A stretch of 64,000 nucleotides of DNA, taken from contig NZ_CP098415.1 in the NCBI RefSeq assembly GCF_023702125.1, positions 1,364,001 through 1,428,000 on the forward strand. The letters are read 5' to 3'. This document shows, one piece after another, positions 19,080-28,483 of the stretch. A model generated the notes under the pieces. That model was not told the DNA's origin and did not search any database. It saw only the letters and a list, made by a program, of their open reading frames with translations. A program made the position numbers and the translations under genes. Numbering within the stretch: the stretch's first letter is position 1; each line of letters opens with the position of its first letter. Source of the DNA: Halorubrum hochsteinianum (GTDB lineage: Archaea > Halobacteriota > Halobacteria > Halobacteriales > Haloferacaceae).

Positions 19080-20384
19080 CTATCCCTTGAACAGGCTCGC
19101 GTGGACGGGGGCGTGGTCGGCGTCGCCGCGGTCCGGGCGGTCGTCGCCGTCGTCGCTCCCCTCGTCGGAGACCGCCCGCCCGTCGACGCCGTCCGCGAGA
19201 AAGTCCCGGACCGGCGGGCCGACGCGTTCGGGTTCGACGAGGAACGCGTCGTGGCCGTGGTCGGAGTCGATCACGTGGTGTGCGGCCGGGGCCTCGGCCT
19301 CGTCGAAGGCGTCGGCGAGGGAGGCCGACTGCTCGACGGTGAAGTGCCAGTCGGCGGTGAAGCTCACGAGCAGCGCCTCGCCCTCGAACGCGGCGAGCGC
19401 GTCGGCGTCGGTGCCGTGGCCCGCGGCGAGGTCGTACTCGTCCATCGCGCGCGTCAGGTAGAGGTAGCTGTTCGCGTCGAAGCGGTCGCCGAACCCCTCG
19501 GCCTGGTAGTCGAGGTACGACTCGACCTCGCGGTACGGGAAGAAGCCGGCCGTCGGCTCCGGCGGGAGCCCGAGGTCGCCGTCCTCGCGCGTGAGCGAGT
19601 CGCGGCCCGCCGAGCGCCGCCCGAACTTCCGCTCCATCGACGCCTTCGAGAGGTACATGACGTGACCGATCTGGCGCGCGATGGCGAGCCCCTCCGTCGG
19701 GTCCGGCCGGTCGTCGCCGTAGTAGTCGCCGCCGTTCCAGTACTCGTCCGCGCGGATCGCCCGCCGCGCGACCGCGTCGAGCGCGAGACACTGCGCGTCG
19801 AGCCGTCCGGCGGTCGCGATGGCCACCACGCGGTCGACGTCGTCGGGGTACCGCTTCGCCCACTCCAGGGCGTTCATCCCGCCGACGCTGCCGCCGACGA
19901 CCGCCCGGAGCCGCCCGACGCCGAGGTGGTCGAGCAGCCGCCGCTGCGCCCGCGCCCAGTCCTCGACCTGGACCGGCGGGAACGCGGTCCCCCACCGGTC
20001 GTGGTCGGGCTCCTCCCGGAGGTCGAGGTCCGCGGGCCGCTCGCTGGCCGGGCCGGTCGTCCCGTAACAGGAGCCGGGGACGTTCGCGCAGACGACGTAG
20101 TACTCCGTCGTGTCGATGGCCTTCCCCGGTCCGACCACGTCGTCCCACCACGCGCGGGCCTGTCCGGCCTGCCCGGCCCCGGCGGTGTCCGCGTCGCGTT
20201 CCGGTGCGGGCGACCGCGCGACGTTCTGGCTGCCGGTGAGCGCGTGACAGACCAGCACGACGTTGTCGCCGTCGAACTCGCCGTGGGTCTCGTAGGCGAC
20301 CTCGAAGTCGGGCACCGACTGCCCGCACTCGAAGGTGAACTCGCCGAGCGAGGCGACGCCGTGGTCGGTCGGGACGGCGCTCAT
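19080..20384 (-). CDS. metX: Homoserine O-acetyltransferase
   Basis: This 434-residue alpha/beta hydrolase acetylates homoserine with acetyl-CoA, the first committed step of methionine synthesis by direct sulfhydrylation. Seen: [13 protein letters not shown], a nucleophile elbow [12 protein letters not shown] (most relatives have GGSMGG), and the C-terminal His in [14 protein letters not shown]. An acidic tail of about 35 residues follows the conserved domain. Its ATG overlaps the metY stop (ATGA), so metY-metX is a coupled operon. Confidence 0.93.
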   Translation of the reverse strand: MSAVPTDHGVASLGEFTFECGQSVPDFEVAYETHGEFDGDNVVLVCHALTGSQNVARSPAPERDADTAGAGQAGQARAWWDDVVGPGKAIDTTEYYVVCANVPGSCYGTTGPASERPADLDLREEPDHDRWGTAFPPVQVEDWARAQRRLLDHLGVGRLRAVVGGSVGGMNALEWAKRYPDDVDRVVAIATAGRLDAQCLALDAVARRAIRADEYWNGGDYYGDDRPDPTEGLAIARQIGHVMYLSKASMERKFGRRSAGRDSLTREDGDLGLPPEPTAGFFPYREVESYLDYQAEGFGDRFDANSYLYLTRAMDEYDLAAGHGTDADALAAFEGEALLVSFTADWHFTVEQSASLADAFDEAEAPAAHHVIDSDHGHDAFLVEPERVGPPVRDFLADGVDGRAVSDEGSDDGDDRPDRGDADHAPVHASLFKG

Positions 20385-21697
20385 CGATTCCCCCCTCCCT
20401 CCCCGGCCTCTCCCGTCGCGGCGCGCTCGCCCGCGGCCAGTCCCGCGTCGAGGTCGTGGATTACGTCCTCGGCGTCCTCGATGCCGACCGAGAGCCGGAG
20501 CATCTCGGGGTAGACGCCCGCGAGCCGCTGTTGATCCGCGTCCATCTGCGCGTGCGTCGTGGAGGCCGGGTGGATGACGAGGGTCTTCGCGTCGCCGATG
20601 TTCGCGAGGAAACTCGTCAGGTCGACCGACTCGCAGAACGTCTTCGCGGCCTCGTAGCCGCCGTCGACGCCGAAGGTGACCATCCCGCCGAAGCCGTCGA
20701 GGTACTCGGCGGCGTTGCCGTGGCTCTCGTGGTCCTCGAACCCCGGGTACGACACCCAGTCGACGCGGTCGTCGTCGCGGAGGAACTCGGCCACCCGCCG
20801 CGCGTTCTCGCAGTGCCGCTCCATCCGCAGCGGGAGGGTGTTGAGGCCCTGGATCGTCTGCCACGCGTCGAAGGGCGACTGCTGGCCGCCGGTCGGCCGC
20901 ACCCCGCGCTGGCGGGCGACGTTGGCGAACGCGGCGTCGCCGAACTGCTCGACGAAGTCGATCGGGTACGCGGGCGACTCGCCGTCGAGTTCGTCGTAGT
21001 CGGCGTCCGGGTGGTCCCACGGGAACCGCCCGCCGTCGACGACGACCCCGCCGACGGTGGTGCCGTTGCCCGTGATCCACTTCGTCGTCGACTCCCACGT
21101 GATGTCAGCGCCGTGCTCGAACGGCCGGCAGAGGTACGGGGTCGCGAACGTGTTGTCGACGACGAGCGGGACCGCGCGGTCGTGGGCGATGTCGGCGAGC
21201 CGCTCGAAGTCGGGCGTGACGAGCGAGGGGTTCGCGATCGTCTCCACGTGGACGAACGCGGTGTCGTCGTCGATCGCGTCCGCGTACGCCTCGTAGTCGA
21301 GCATGTCGACCAGCCGCGCCTCGATCCCCCGGCGGTCCGCGATGCTGGTGAGGTACGCGGCGGTGCCGCCGTACATCTCCGAGCTGGCGACGACGTTGTC
21401 GCCCGCGCTCGCGAGGACCGTCGTGATCGCGTCGAACGCGGCCATCCCCGAGCCGGTCGCGACCGCGTCCGCCCCGCCCGAGAGGTCCGCCAGCCGGTCC
21501 TCTAAGACGTTCACCGTCGGGTTCGACAGCCGGGAGTAGATGTGGCCCTCCGCCCGGAGCGCGTACAGCTCCGCCGCCGTGTCCGCGTCGTCGAAGACGT
21601 ACGAGGTCGTCTGGTGGATCGGCGTGGCGCGGGCACCGGTGGCCGAGTCGGGCTCGGCTCCGGCGTGGAGACTCCGGGTGGAAAACCCACGTGTCAT
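20381..21697 (-). CDS. metY: O-acetylhomoserine sulfhydrylase (aminocarboxypropyltransferase)
   Basis: This 438-residue PLP enzyme of the Cys/Met metabolism family replaces the acetyl group of O-acetylhomoserine with sulfide. The start [17 protein letters not shown] is typical. Seen: SGMAAFDAI, the cofactor Asp in [17 protein letters not shown], and the PLP-lysine region [17 protein letters not shown]. It is the first gene of metY-metX, and a TATAG element lies about 35 nt upstream at 21724-21735 in the divergent gap with the DHH gene. Confidence 0.93.
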   Translation of the reverse strand: MTRGFSTRSLHAGAEPDSATGARATPIHQTTSYVFDDADTAAELYALRAEGHIYSRLSNPTVNVLEDRLADLSGGADAVATGSGMAAFDAITTVLASAGDNVVASSEMYGGTAAYLTSIADRRGIEARLVDMLDYEAYADAIDDDTAFVHVETIANPSLVTPDFERLADIAHDRAVPLVVDNTFATPYLCRPFEHGADITWESTTKWITGNGTTVGGVVVDGGRFPWDHPDADYDELDGESPAYPIDFVEQFGDAAFANVARQRGVRPTGGQQSPFDAWQTIQGLNTLPLRMERHCENARRVAEFLRDDDRVDWVSYPGFEDHESHGNAAEYLDGFGGMVTFGVDGGYEAAKTFCESVDLTSFLANIGDAKTLVIHPASTTHAQMDADQQRLAGVYPEMLRLSVGIEDAEDVIHDLDAGLAAGERAATGEAGEGGGNR

Positions 21698-21849
21698 GTT
21701 TGTTGCTCATACGTCTACGTACTTCTATAACCGTCAGTTACGGCAATTGATGCCCCTTCGACGGGGTCCGCGGCCCCGCTCCGCCGCCCGCGGCGCTCCC
21801 GTCCCGCCGAAGCGTGCGTTTATGACCGATCGGGCACCAACCGGTCGTA

Positions 21850-23268
21850 ATGGCAGTCGCCGCCCCAGTCCCCGACCTCGCCGACCGCGCGACCGACTGC
21901 GCCGACCGACTGCGCGAGGCCGGTCGGGTCCTCCTGGCCTCCCACATCGACGCCGACGGGATCACGAGCGCCGCGATCGCGTCCACCGCGCTCGCTCGGG
22001 CCGGCATCGACCACGAGGTCGTCTTCGAGAAGCAGCTGGACGAGGAGTCGATCGCGGGGATCGCGGCCCGCGAGTACGACGTGGTGCTGTTCACCGACTT
22101 CGGCTCCGGCCAGTTGGACATCATCGCCGACCACGAGGCGGCCGGGGACTTCGTCCCCGTCATCGCCGACCACCACCAGCCCGCCGACCGCGACACGCGG
22201 TACCACCTCAACCCGCTGCTGGAGGGGATCGACGGCGCGAGCGAGCTCTCCGGGGCCGGCGCGAGCTACCTGCTCGCCCGCGCGCTGGAGGGGCCCGACG
22301 GCGACAACCGCGACCTCGCCGGCCTCGCGGTCGTCGGCGCGGTCGGCGACATGCAGGACTCGACCGACGGCCTCGTCGGTGCCAACGAGGCGGTCGTCGC
22401 CGACGGCGTCGACGCGGGCGTCCTTGACGCGCGGACCGACCTCGACCTGTACGGCAGACAGACCCGACCGCTCCCGAAGTTCCTGGAGTACGCCTCCGAC
22501 GTGAAGATCCCCGGGATCACCAACGACGAGTCGGGGGCGATCTCCTTCCTCACCGACCTCGACGTCGACGTGAAACGCGACGGGGAGTGGCGGCGCTGGG
22601 TCGACCTCGACGCCGACGAGCGCCGGGCGGTCGCCTCCGCGCTGATGCGCCGGGCGGTCGCCTCTGGCGTCCCCTCGGACCGCATCGAGGCGCTCGTCGG
22701 CACGGCGTACACGCTCGTCGACGAGGAGGTCGGCACCGAACTCCGCGACGTGAGCGAGTTCTCCACGCTGCTCAACGCGACCGCCCGCTACGAGCGCGGC
22801 GACGTCGGCCTCGCGGTGTGTCTCGGCGACCGCGGCGACGCGCTCGCGGAGGCCCGGCGGCTCCTCCGGACCCACCGCCGGAACCTCTCGGAGGGGCTCC
22901 AGTGGGTCAAAAACGAGGGCGTCACCCACGAGGAGCACCTCCAGTGGTTCGACGCCGGGTCGCGCATCCGCGAGACCATCGTCGGCATCGTCGCCGGGAT
23001 GGCGGTCGGCTCGCCTGCCGTCGACCGCTCGAAGCCCGTGATCGCCTTCGCCGAGAAGAGCGCCGGGGAGCTGAAGGTGTCCTCGCGCGGGTCGCACGCG
23101 CTCGTCCGGCGGGGCCTCGACCTCTCGACGGTGATGCGCGAGGCGAGCCAGTCGGTCGGCGGCGACGGCGGCGGCCACGACGTCGCCGCGGGCGCGACGA
23201 TCCCGACCGGCGAGCGCGACGCGTTCCTCGCCGAGGCGGACCGGATCGTCGGCGAACAGCTCTCGTGA
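21850..23268 (+). CDS. DHH-family phosphoesterase (archaeal RecJ/GAN-like)
   Basis: This 472-residue protein has the DHH metal motifs LLASHIDADGITSAAIA, FTDFGSGQLD and VIADHHQPADRDTRYH, and a DHHA1 region near the C-terminus with GGDGGGHDVAAGATIP. Archaeal members act as single-strand exonucleases; one of them (GAN) binds the GINS complex of the replisome. Which of the haloarchaeal RecJ paralogues this is cannot be decided. It is transcribed divergently from metY. Confidence 0.9.
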   Translation: MAVAAPVPDLADRATDCADRLREAGRVLLASHIDADGITSAAIASTALARAGIDHEVVFEKQLDEESIAGIAAREYDVVLFTDFGSGQLDIIADHEAAGDFVPVIADHHQPADRDTRYHLNPLLEGIDGASELSGAGASYLLARALEGPDGDNRDLAGLAVVGAVGDMQDSTDGLVGANEAVVADGVDAGVLDARTDLDLYGRQTRPLPKFLEYASDVKIPGITNDESGAISFLTDLDVDVKRDGEWRRWVDLDADERRAVASALMRRAVASGVPSDRIEALVGTAYTLVDEEVGTELRDVSEFSTLLNATARYERGDVGLAVCLGDRGDALAEARRLLRTHRRNLSEGLQWVKNEGVTHEEHLQWFDAGSRIRETIVGIVAGMAVGSPAVDRSKPVIAFAEKSAGELKVSSRGSHALVRRGLDLSTVMREASQSVGGDGGGHDVAAGATIPTGERDAFLAEADRIVGEQLS

Positions 23269-23319
23269 GCCGTTTCGTCCGCGCTCGGGGTCGGTGGCGG
23301 CCGGACCGGGACGGCCACG

Positions 23320-24837
23320 TCAGCCGACCGTCCGGCGCACCCACCCCGCCGCGCCGTCCGGAACCGACCCCGTGGGATCTTCGGTCTGGAGCGTCCCCTC
23401 GCCGTCGACCGCGCGGACGACGACCTCGCGTTCCCCGTCGGGCTCGAAGACGTGTCGCCACTGCCGCCAGACGTCGGCGTCGGGGAGCGCCTCGGAGAGG
23501 TCGGCGTCGGTCCACGTGTCGCCGCCGTCGGTCGACACCTCGACGCGGTCGATCCCGCGGGTCCCCGCGTAGGCGTGGCCGGCGAGTTCGATCCGCCCGT
23601 CGCCGAGCTCCGTGATCCCCTCGTCCCAGAGCTTGGCGACCGTCTTCACCTCGCCGGTCCCCTCCCAGCCGCGCTCCTCCCAGTAGCCGTCGTCCTCGAC
23701 GCTTAACAGCTCGATCTCGGAGAGCCACTTCACGTTCGTTTCGCCCCAGTGACCCGGGATCAGCACCCGGACCGGGTGGCCGTGGCCGGACGGCAGCTCC
23801 TTCCCGTTCATCCCCCACGCGAGGAAGCCGTCGGCGAGCACGTCGACCGGGAACTGGACGTAGTACCCGTCCTCGCCCCGCAGCATCGCGCAGTCGCACT
23901 CGCCCTGCGGGTCGATGGACTCCAGCAGCGGCCGGATCGGGGTCCCCGTCCAGACGGCGTTGTCCAGCTTCGGCCCGTTCAGGTCCTCCCCGACGCAGCG
24001 GAGCGTTATCGCCCGGTGTTCGACCGGGCGGTCGATCAGTTCGTCGAAGTCGACCGTCCGGTCGGACCCCGTCTCGCCGGTGAACGTCAGCGACCACTCC
24101 CCGGCGGTGACCTCCGGGTCGAACTCCGCGATGTCGACGTTGTAGAACTCGCCGATCGGACTCACCATCCCGTGGAGGTCGTCGCTCTCGACCGACAGCG
24201 CCGCCGTCTCCAGTTCCCCGAGCCGCGCGGCCGCGCCCTCGGACCGCGGCGCGTCGGGGAGCGGGTCGTCGCCCGACGCGAGCGCCCGTCGCGCCGCCGC
24301 GGCCGCGCCGACGAACCCGAGCGCCCCGGCGACGACCCCGAGAGTCCGACGGCGCACCGCGTCGACGACCGCCGACGAGTTCCTCGCGGCGGCGGGATCG
24401 TCTCCGGACGGCGTCGCGGACGAGGGGAGCCACCCGACTCCGACGACCGTCGCCGCGGGGAGCGCCGCGCCCAGCGCCCCGGTCGAGACGCCGGTCAGCC
24501 CCGCGGCGAGCAGCCACGACCCGACGCCGGCGACGGCGACGCCCGCGGCCCGCCGCTCGGTGCGCGCGGCGACCCGGAGGCCCGCGAACGCGACCGCGGC
24601 GAACAGCCCGGCCGCGACCGCGACCGCCATCGCGATGTGGATCAGGTGTCCCGCGTCGCCGAGGGTCTCGATCGCGGTCGTCACGATCGGGCCGGGGGTC
24701 AGGTTGACGAGCGCCTGGTCGATCGGCCGGACGACGAACGACGGCGTCCACCCCGTGACGAGGTACGACCCGGCGACCGCGGCCGCGCCGGCCGCCGCCG
24801 CGAGGAACGCGTCTCGATGCTCGGAAACGCTGATCAC
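23320..24837 (-). CDS. Molybdopterin-dependent oxidoreductase with N-terminal membrane domain
   Basis: In this 505-residue sulfite-oxidase-family protein the first 190 residues hold four or five hydrophobic helices (FLAAAAGAAAVAGSYLV, LIHIAMAVAVAAGLFAAVAF and others). The Moco domain has a Cys in AITLRCVGEDLNGPKLDNA and the run LPSGHGHPVRVLIPGHWG. A C-terminal Mo-co dimerisation domain follows (VEVSTDGGDTWTDADL). The start is GTG 24837, 3 nt after a 50-codon lipoprotein frame. It differs from the 11850 gene by having the dimerisation domain. Confidence 0.9.
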   Translation of the reverse strand: MISVSEHRDAFLAAAAGAAAVAGSYLVTGWTPSFVVRPIDQALVNLTPGPIVTTAIETLGDAGHLIHIAMAVAVAAGLFAAVAFAGLRVAARTERRAAGVAVAGVGSWLLAAGLTGVSTGALGAALPAATVVGVGWLPSSATPSGDDPAAARNSSAVVDAVRRRTLGVVAGALGFVGAAAAARRALASGDDPLPDAPRSEGAAARLGELETAALSVESDDLHGMVSPIGEFYNVDIAEFDPEVTAGEWSLTFTGETGSDRTVDFDELIDRPVEHRAITLRCVGEDLNGPKLDNAVWTGTPIRPLLESIDPQGECDCAMLRGEDGYYVQFPVDVLADGFLAWGMNGKELPSGHGHPVRVLIPGHWGETNVKWLSEIELLSVEDDGYWEERGWEGTGEVKTVAKLWDEGITELGDGRIELAGHAYAGTRGIDRVEVSTDGGDTWTDADLSEALPDADVWRQWRHVFEPDGEREVVVRAVDGEGTLQTEDPTGSVPDGAAGWVRRTVG

Positions 24838-24840
24838 GAT

Positions 24841-24993
24841 CTACGTAGGGGTCACGGTCACTTGAACCACGTCCTCGACCGTCGGGTACTCGTGGCCGTC
24901 CCCCGTCCCCCCGCCGAGACATCCGGCGAGTGCCGGCGTCGCGAGTCCGCCGCTCGTCGTCGGGAACCGCCGCCGCGCGCCTCGTCTCGTCAT
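24841..24993 (-). CDS. Short lipoprotein-like ORF preceding the Moco oxidoreductase
   Basis: A 50-residue frame starts MTRRGARRRF and has a basic N-terminus, a short hydrophobic stretch and a lipobox-like LAGC at about residues 22-25, then GGGTGDGHEYPTVEDVVQVT and TAG. A CTATAT element lies 25-35 nt upstream of its ATG. This looks like the N-terminus of a Tat-type lipoprotein, either a genuine mini-lipoprotein or a truncated gene. The RR in the signal is followed by GARRRF, so Tat export is plausible but atypical. Confidence 0.5.
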   Translation of the reverse strand: MTRRGARRRFPTTSGGLATPALAGCLGGGTGDGHEYPTVEDVVQVTVTPT

Positions 24994-25165
24994 GGTCTCC
25001 ACGAGGGCGATGGCGGGGATATAGATTTTTCAACTACCGGACGAATTCGGGGCGGAATCGGGGCGAAGTCCGCTCAAACTTCGTTCCGGATCGCGTCGCT
25101 GTCGGCGGATTCTCTGACGGTACGGGAGCACAGTATCGGCGGACGAACGAACGAGACGCGCCGCG

Positions 25166-25729
25166 TCAGGCCTCGCCGAGGTCGCGGAACATCGCGCGGT
25201 AGTCGTCGGTCGACAGCGACTCGCCGAGGTCGTCGATGTCGGCGTCCAAGTCCTCAAGGCGCTCGACGAGCTCGGCGTACGCCTCGTTCCCCTCGCGCTG
25301 TGCGGCCGGCTTCTGTGAACTCAACACGGCGCGCTTGCTGGCGAGCGCGGCGGCCTCTCGGACGAGGTCGTCGTACTCGCTGCGCGTCAGGAGGGTGTCG
25401 ATGGCCGCGAGCAGCTTCGAGCGGCTCACCGGCTTGGTGAGGTACAGGTCGAACCCCATGTCGATGATGTCGAAGTCGGGCTCGACCGCGGTGACCATCG
25501 CCACGCGGCAGTCGTACCCCTCCTCGCGGATGTGCGCTAAGACGTCGTCGCCGCTCCCGTCCGGGAGCCGCCGGTCGAGCAGCACCACGTCGACGGCGGC
25601 GTCGACCCGATCGATCGCCTCGGCGGCGGTCTCGGCGACGTCGACCGCGTACTGCTCCTCGAGGAAGCCGGCGTACAGCGCCGCGATGTCGGGCTCGTCC
25701 TCCACGACGAGTATCGACGGCTCGCTCAC
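25166..25729 (-). CDS. Response regulator with HalX domain
   Basis: This 187-residue protein has an N-terminal receiver domain (about 1-120) with acidic pocket VVEDEPDIA, phosphoacceptor Asp in VVLLDRRLPDGSG, Thr in VAMVTAVEPD and Lys in YLTKPVSRSKL. The C-terminal HalX domain (about 125-187, coiled coil AYAELVERLEDLDADIDDLG) is specific to haloarchaea and of unknown activity. There is no DNA-binding domain. A TTTTATC element at 25797-25803 is a plausible distant promoter. Confidence 0.92.
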   Translation of the reverse strand: MSEPSILVVEDEPDIAALYAGFLEEQYAVDVAETAAEAIDRVDAAVDVVLLDRRLPDGSGDDVLAHIREEGYDCRVAMVTAVEPDFDIIDMGFDLYLTKPVSRSKLLAAIDTLLTRSEYDDLVREAAALASKRAVLSSQKPAAQREGNEAYAELVERLEDLDADIDDLGESLSTDDYRAMFRDLGEA

Positions 25730-25841
25730 CGTCGATCACCGTCGCGCGTGACGGGGCGCGCTTCACCGGGCATACACGAAGGAGCGGTATGTCGAGAGAT
25801 AAAACTGTCGCCGTTTGTTCGCCCGATGTACTGAACCGTCT

Positions 25842-25850
25842 TTTATATAC
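25842..25850 (+). promoter_or_regulatory. TATA box of the KaiC-like gene
   Basis: TTTATATA lies about 25-30 nt before ATG 25874 in a locally AT-rich segment, indicating a leaderless or nearly leaderless transcript. Confidence 0.5.
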
Positions 25851-25873
25851 ACCGCCCGCCAAAGGGGAGACGA

Positions 25874-26605
25874 ATGTCAGAACTCGTCTCCACCGGGGTC
25901 GAGGGGCTCGACTCCATTCTCACCGGCGGCATCACCGAGCGATCGACGGTCCTCGTCTCGGGGAACCCGGGCACGGGCAAGAGTATCTTCGGAATCCAGT
26001 ACCTCCACCACGGCGTCTCCGAACACGGCGAGCGCGGCGTCTACGTCTCCTTCGAGGAGGACGAGGCCGACATCCGCGGCGCGGCCGAGTCCGTCGGCTT
26101 CGAAGGGTTCGACGAGATGGTCGACGACGGCGACGTCGTCATCTTAGACAAACGCGAGATGCTCCGCGAGACCGACTTCTCGACGGCGGTCGACCGCCTG
26201 CTGGACACCGTCGAGGACGGCGACTTCGACCGGCTCGTCCTCGACTCGCTGTCGATGTTCCAGCTCTTCTTCGACGCCGAACAGGAGAAGCGCACGTACC
26301 TGCTGAAGTTCTCGGACATCCTCAAGGCGAACGGACTCACCTCGCTGCTCATCAACGAGCAGGGCGCTGTCTTCCCAGACACCGAGGTCGGCTTGGAGAA
26401 CTTCCTCACCGACGGGAACATCTACTTCATCCAGACGCCGACCGACTCCGGCGTCAACCGCTACGTTTGGGTTGCGAAGATGCGGAAACAGGACATCGAC
26501 ACGGACATCTTCCCGATGGAGATCGGACAGGGAGGGATCACGGTCCACGAGCGCGCGGGCGGCTTCTCGATGATGGGTCGCTCCGACGACCAGCCGTCGT
26601 TCTGA
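25874..26605 (+). CDS. KaiC-like RecA-superfamily ATPase
   Basis: This 243-residue single-domain KaiC homologue starts MSELVSTGVEGLDSILTGG, with Walker A SGNPGTGKSIF and Walker B-like DRLVLDSLSMF. KaiC-like proteins of this size in archaea often signal to partner regulators. It stands beside a winged-helix gene on the opposite strand and close to the archaellum genes, where its relative ArlH also resides. The partner is unknown; a regulatory role is inference. Confidence 0.88.
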   Translation: MSELVSTGVEGLDSILTGGITERSTVLVSGNPGTGKSIFGIQYLHHGVSEHGERGVYVSFEEDEADIRGAAESVGFEGFDEMVDDGDVVILDKREMLRETDFSTAVDRLLDTVEDGDFDRLVLDSLSMFQLFFDAEQEKRTYLLKFSDILKANGLTSLLINEQGAVFPDTEVGLENFLTDGNIYFIQTPTDSGVNRYVWVAKMRKQDIDTDIFPMEIGQGGITVHERAGGFSMMGRSDDQPSF

Positions 26606-26627
26606 CGGCGGGGGCCGGTCCGGCCGA

Positions 26628-26966
26628 CTACTCCCGCGAGGAGAGGTCGCGCCAGACGTCGTCGAGCCGGTTCTTCACCGCCGAGCGCTCCTCCACTTCG
26701 ACGGTGAGGCCGTCGCGGAAGTCGACCTCGACCCCGTCGACCTTCCGGCGGTACACCTTCACGCGCCGGTGTTCGTCCGAGAGCGGCCGGTCGTGTAATT
26801 CCAGCAGGTCCGCCTCCTCCAACTCGTTTATCCGTCGGTAACACGTCGCTATCGGGACGTCCAACTGGTCGCTGAGGTCCTGCGCCGACTTCGCGTCGCC
26901 CGTCGCCGTCAGGATGTCCGTGTTGTATTTGTTACCGAGTACGGTGATCAGATCGTCCCCCACCAT
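26628..26966 (-). CDS. Winged-helix (ArsR-like) transcriptional regulator
   Basis: This 112-residue DNA-binding protein has a winged HTH at about residues 10-60 (TATGDAKSAQDLSDQLDVPI, then ATCYRRINELEEADLLE), followed by a basic wing and a C-terminal beta/helix segment. It is convergent with the KaiC-like gene with a 22-nt gap. A TTATAAG...ATAAAAATC region just upstream (26975-27003) is probably its promoter. It has no membrane helix, unlike crenarchaeal ArnR. Confidence 0.85.
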   Translation of the reverse strand: MVGDDLITVLGNKYNTDILTATGDAKSAQDLSDQLDVPIATCYRRINELEEADLLELHDRPLSDEHRRVKVYRRKVDGVEVDFRDGLTVEVEERSAVKNRLDDVWRDLSSRE

Positions 26967-27152
26967 TCACGTTATCGATATTGATTTTTATGGCTTATAA
27001 GGGTACCGGTCGTTGCCTCGATCGGCGAACGCTCCGGCTTCGGCGGACGGGAAGGAACCACGCCCGCTTCGACCCGACGCTCGGCTCGACCGTGTTATCG
27101 CCGCTGATACCCGCCACCGTGGGTTTATTATCGGCGTTCGAGCAGGAGCAGT

Positions 27153-27491
27153 ATGGAGCTCATCGAGGGGTTGTACCTGATGACCACCACCGTGTTGGCC
27201 GGCGCGAGCGCGACGCTCGTCGCCTTTGCGGTCGCGGCCTATCGGTCGTCCGGTCGCACGGCGATGGCGTACCTGGCGGTCGGCTTCGGGCTCGTCGTCC
27301 TCGCGGCGGTCGGCACGCCCGCGGTCGCGTTTCGGACGGGGTTCGCGAACCCGGAGGCGCTGTTTCTGGTGAACACCGGGCTGCTCGCGGCGTCGATGGC
27401 GCTCGTCGCCGGGAGCCTCGCCGTCTACGAGCCCGGGACACAGGAGTTCGTCATTCCCGAGTCGGAGCTGTCGCGTCTGCGCGACCGGTAG
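27153..27491 (+). CDS. Small integral membrane protein
   Basis: In this 112-residue protein three transmembrane helices are clear, at about residues 10-30 (VLAGASATLVAFAVAAY), 40-60 (YLAVGFGLVVLAAVGTPAV) and 72-92 (LVNTGLLAASMALVAGSLAVY). A short tail follows (SELSRLRDR). Similar three-helix proteins are often encoded beside wHTH regulators in haloarchaea, which fits its divergent position to the regulator at 26628. No function is known to me. Confidence 0.7.
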   Translation: MELIEGLYLMTTTVLAGASATLVAFAVAAYRSSGRTAMAYLAVGFGLVVLAAVGTPAVAFRTGFANPEALFLVNTGLLAASMALVAGSLAVYEPGTQEFVIPESELSRLRDR

Positions 27492-27721
27492 AGAGCGCGG
27501 CTACGCTCCCCTCGTAGCTGTCGGACTATGTTTGCGGTCGACCCCGCGCCCGCATAAACGAGACATCGATCCTCGGAAATCGGGGACCTTGGTGTTCCAC
27601 TTTTCCTACCAATCTCGGCCGTCCCTGACTGCCTGTCCGGTTTCCGGCCAGTCTTCAGGCTTCGGGAGCGCTGCCGCCGATCCGAGACGGATCCAGTCCT
27701 GATACTGCCGTGACGAAATCG

Positions 27722-27818
27722 TTGATAAATTCTGTAACTATTAAGGTGAAAATAGTCCAAAAATCGCAAGACAGCAGTCGTTTATCAATCTGAATAACCG
27801 GGCAAGTGATCTTAAGTA
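27722..27818 (+). promoter_or_regulatory. Archaellin promoter with inverted repeat
   Basis: TTAAGTA (about 27812-27818) is a probable TATA box about 65 nt before the first archaellin. Upstream, TTGATAAA (27722-27729) and TTTATCAA (27781-27788) form an exact 8-bp inverted repeat 51 bp apart, in a segment clearly AT-richer than its surroundings. The pair could be a regulator site or loop. The rest of the 390-bp gap 27492-27881 has no gene. Confidence 0.45.
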
Positions 27819-27881
27819 GGAACTTCCCATCGCTATCGATAACGCCCACCGGGCAGGCCGGGGGCCGACGCAACACAACCA

Positions 27882-28481
27882 ATGTTCGAAACCATACTGG
27901 ACGAGGAAGAGCGCGGTCAAGTGGGGATCGGCACTCTCATCGTGTTCATCGCGATGGTGCTGGTGGCGGCGATCGCCGCCGGCGTGCTGATCAACACGGC
28001 CGGGTTCCTCCAGACGCAGGCGGAAGCAACGGGCGAAGAGAGTACAAGTCAGGTCTCTGATCGGCTTCAGGTCGTGAGTACCTCCGGGAACGTGACTGAA
28101 GATCCGGATGACGCTGGCACTTACGTTGTCGACAACGTCACCTTCGTCGTCGCGAAGGCTCCTGGCGCTGGACTGGTCGATCTGAAAGAAACGACTGTTC
28201 AGGTTATCGGAGAACAGGGACAGAACAGCACACAGCTTGATAGCCTTGACGCTAACATCGAGAGCGTCCTTGACGTCAACAATGGCGTTCTCACAGACAA
28301 TAGCGACCGTGCTGCGCTCCACGTGAATTTCTCTGACCCTGGTGACTTCGCCAACTACAACGAGCTCAGCTCTGGTGAGCAATTAACAGTTACGTTCACG
28401 ACGGCATCTGGCGCATCGACGACGAAAGAAATCCGCGTCCCGACGACGCTCACGCAGGATCAGGACTCGGTGAGGCTGTAA
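27882..28481 (+). CDS. arlA1: Archaellin (major filament subunit 1)
   Basis: This 199-residue prearchaellin has a class III signal peptide [12 protein letters not shown], cut before [19 protein letters not shown] by the PibD/ArlK-type peptidase. The hydrophobic N-terminal helix forms the filament core. The variable beta-rich outer domain carries N-glycosylation sequons (NVT, NST, NFS). The outer-domain DNA is less GC-rich than neighbouring genes. It starts about 65 nt after the TATA box, and the second archaellin follows 2 nt after its stop. Confidence 0.95.
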   Translation: MFETILDEEERGQVGIGTLIVFIAMVLVAAIAAGVLINTAGFLQTQAEATGEESTSQVSDRLQVVSTSGNVTEDPDDAGTYVVDNVTFVVAKAPGAGLVDLKETTVQVIGEQGQNSTQLDSLDANIESVLDVNNGVLTDNSDRAALHVNFSDPGDFANYNELSSGEQLTVTFTTASGASTTKEIRVPTTLTQDQDSVRL

Positions 28482-28483
28482 CA

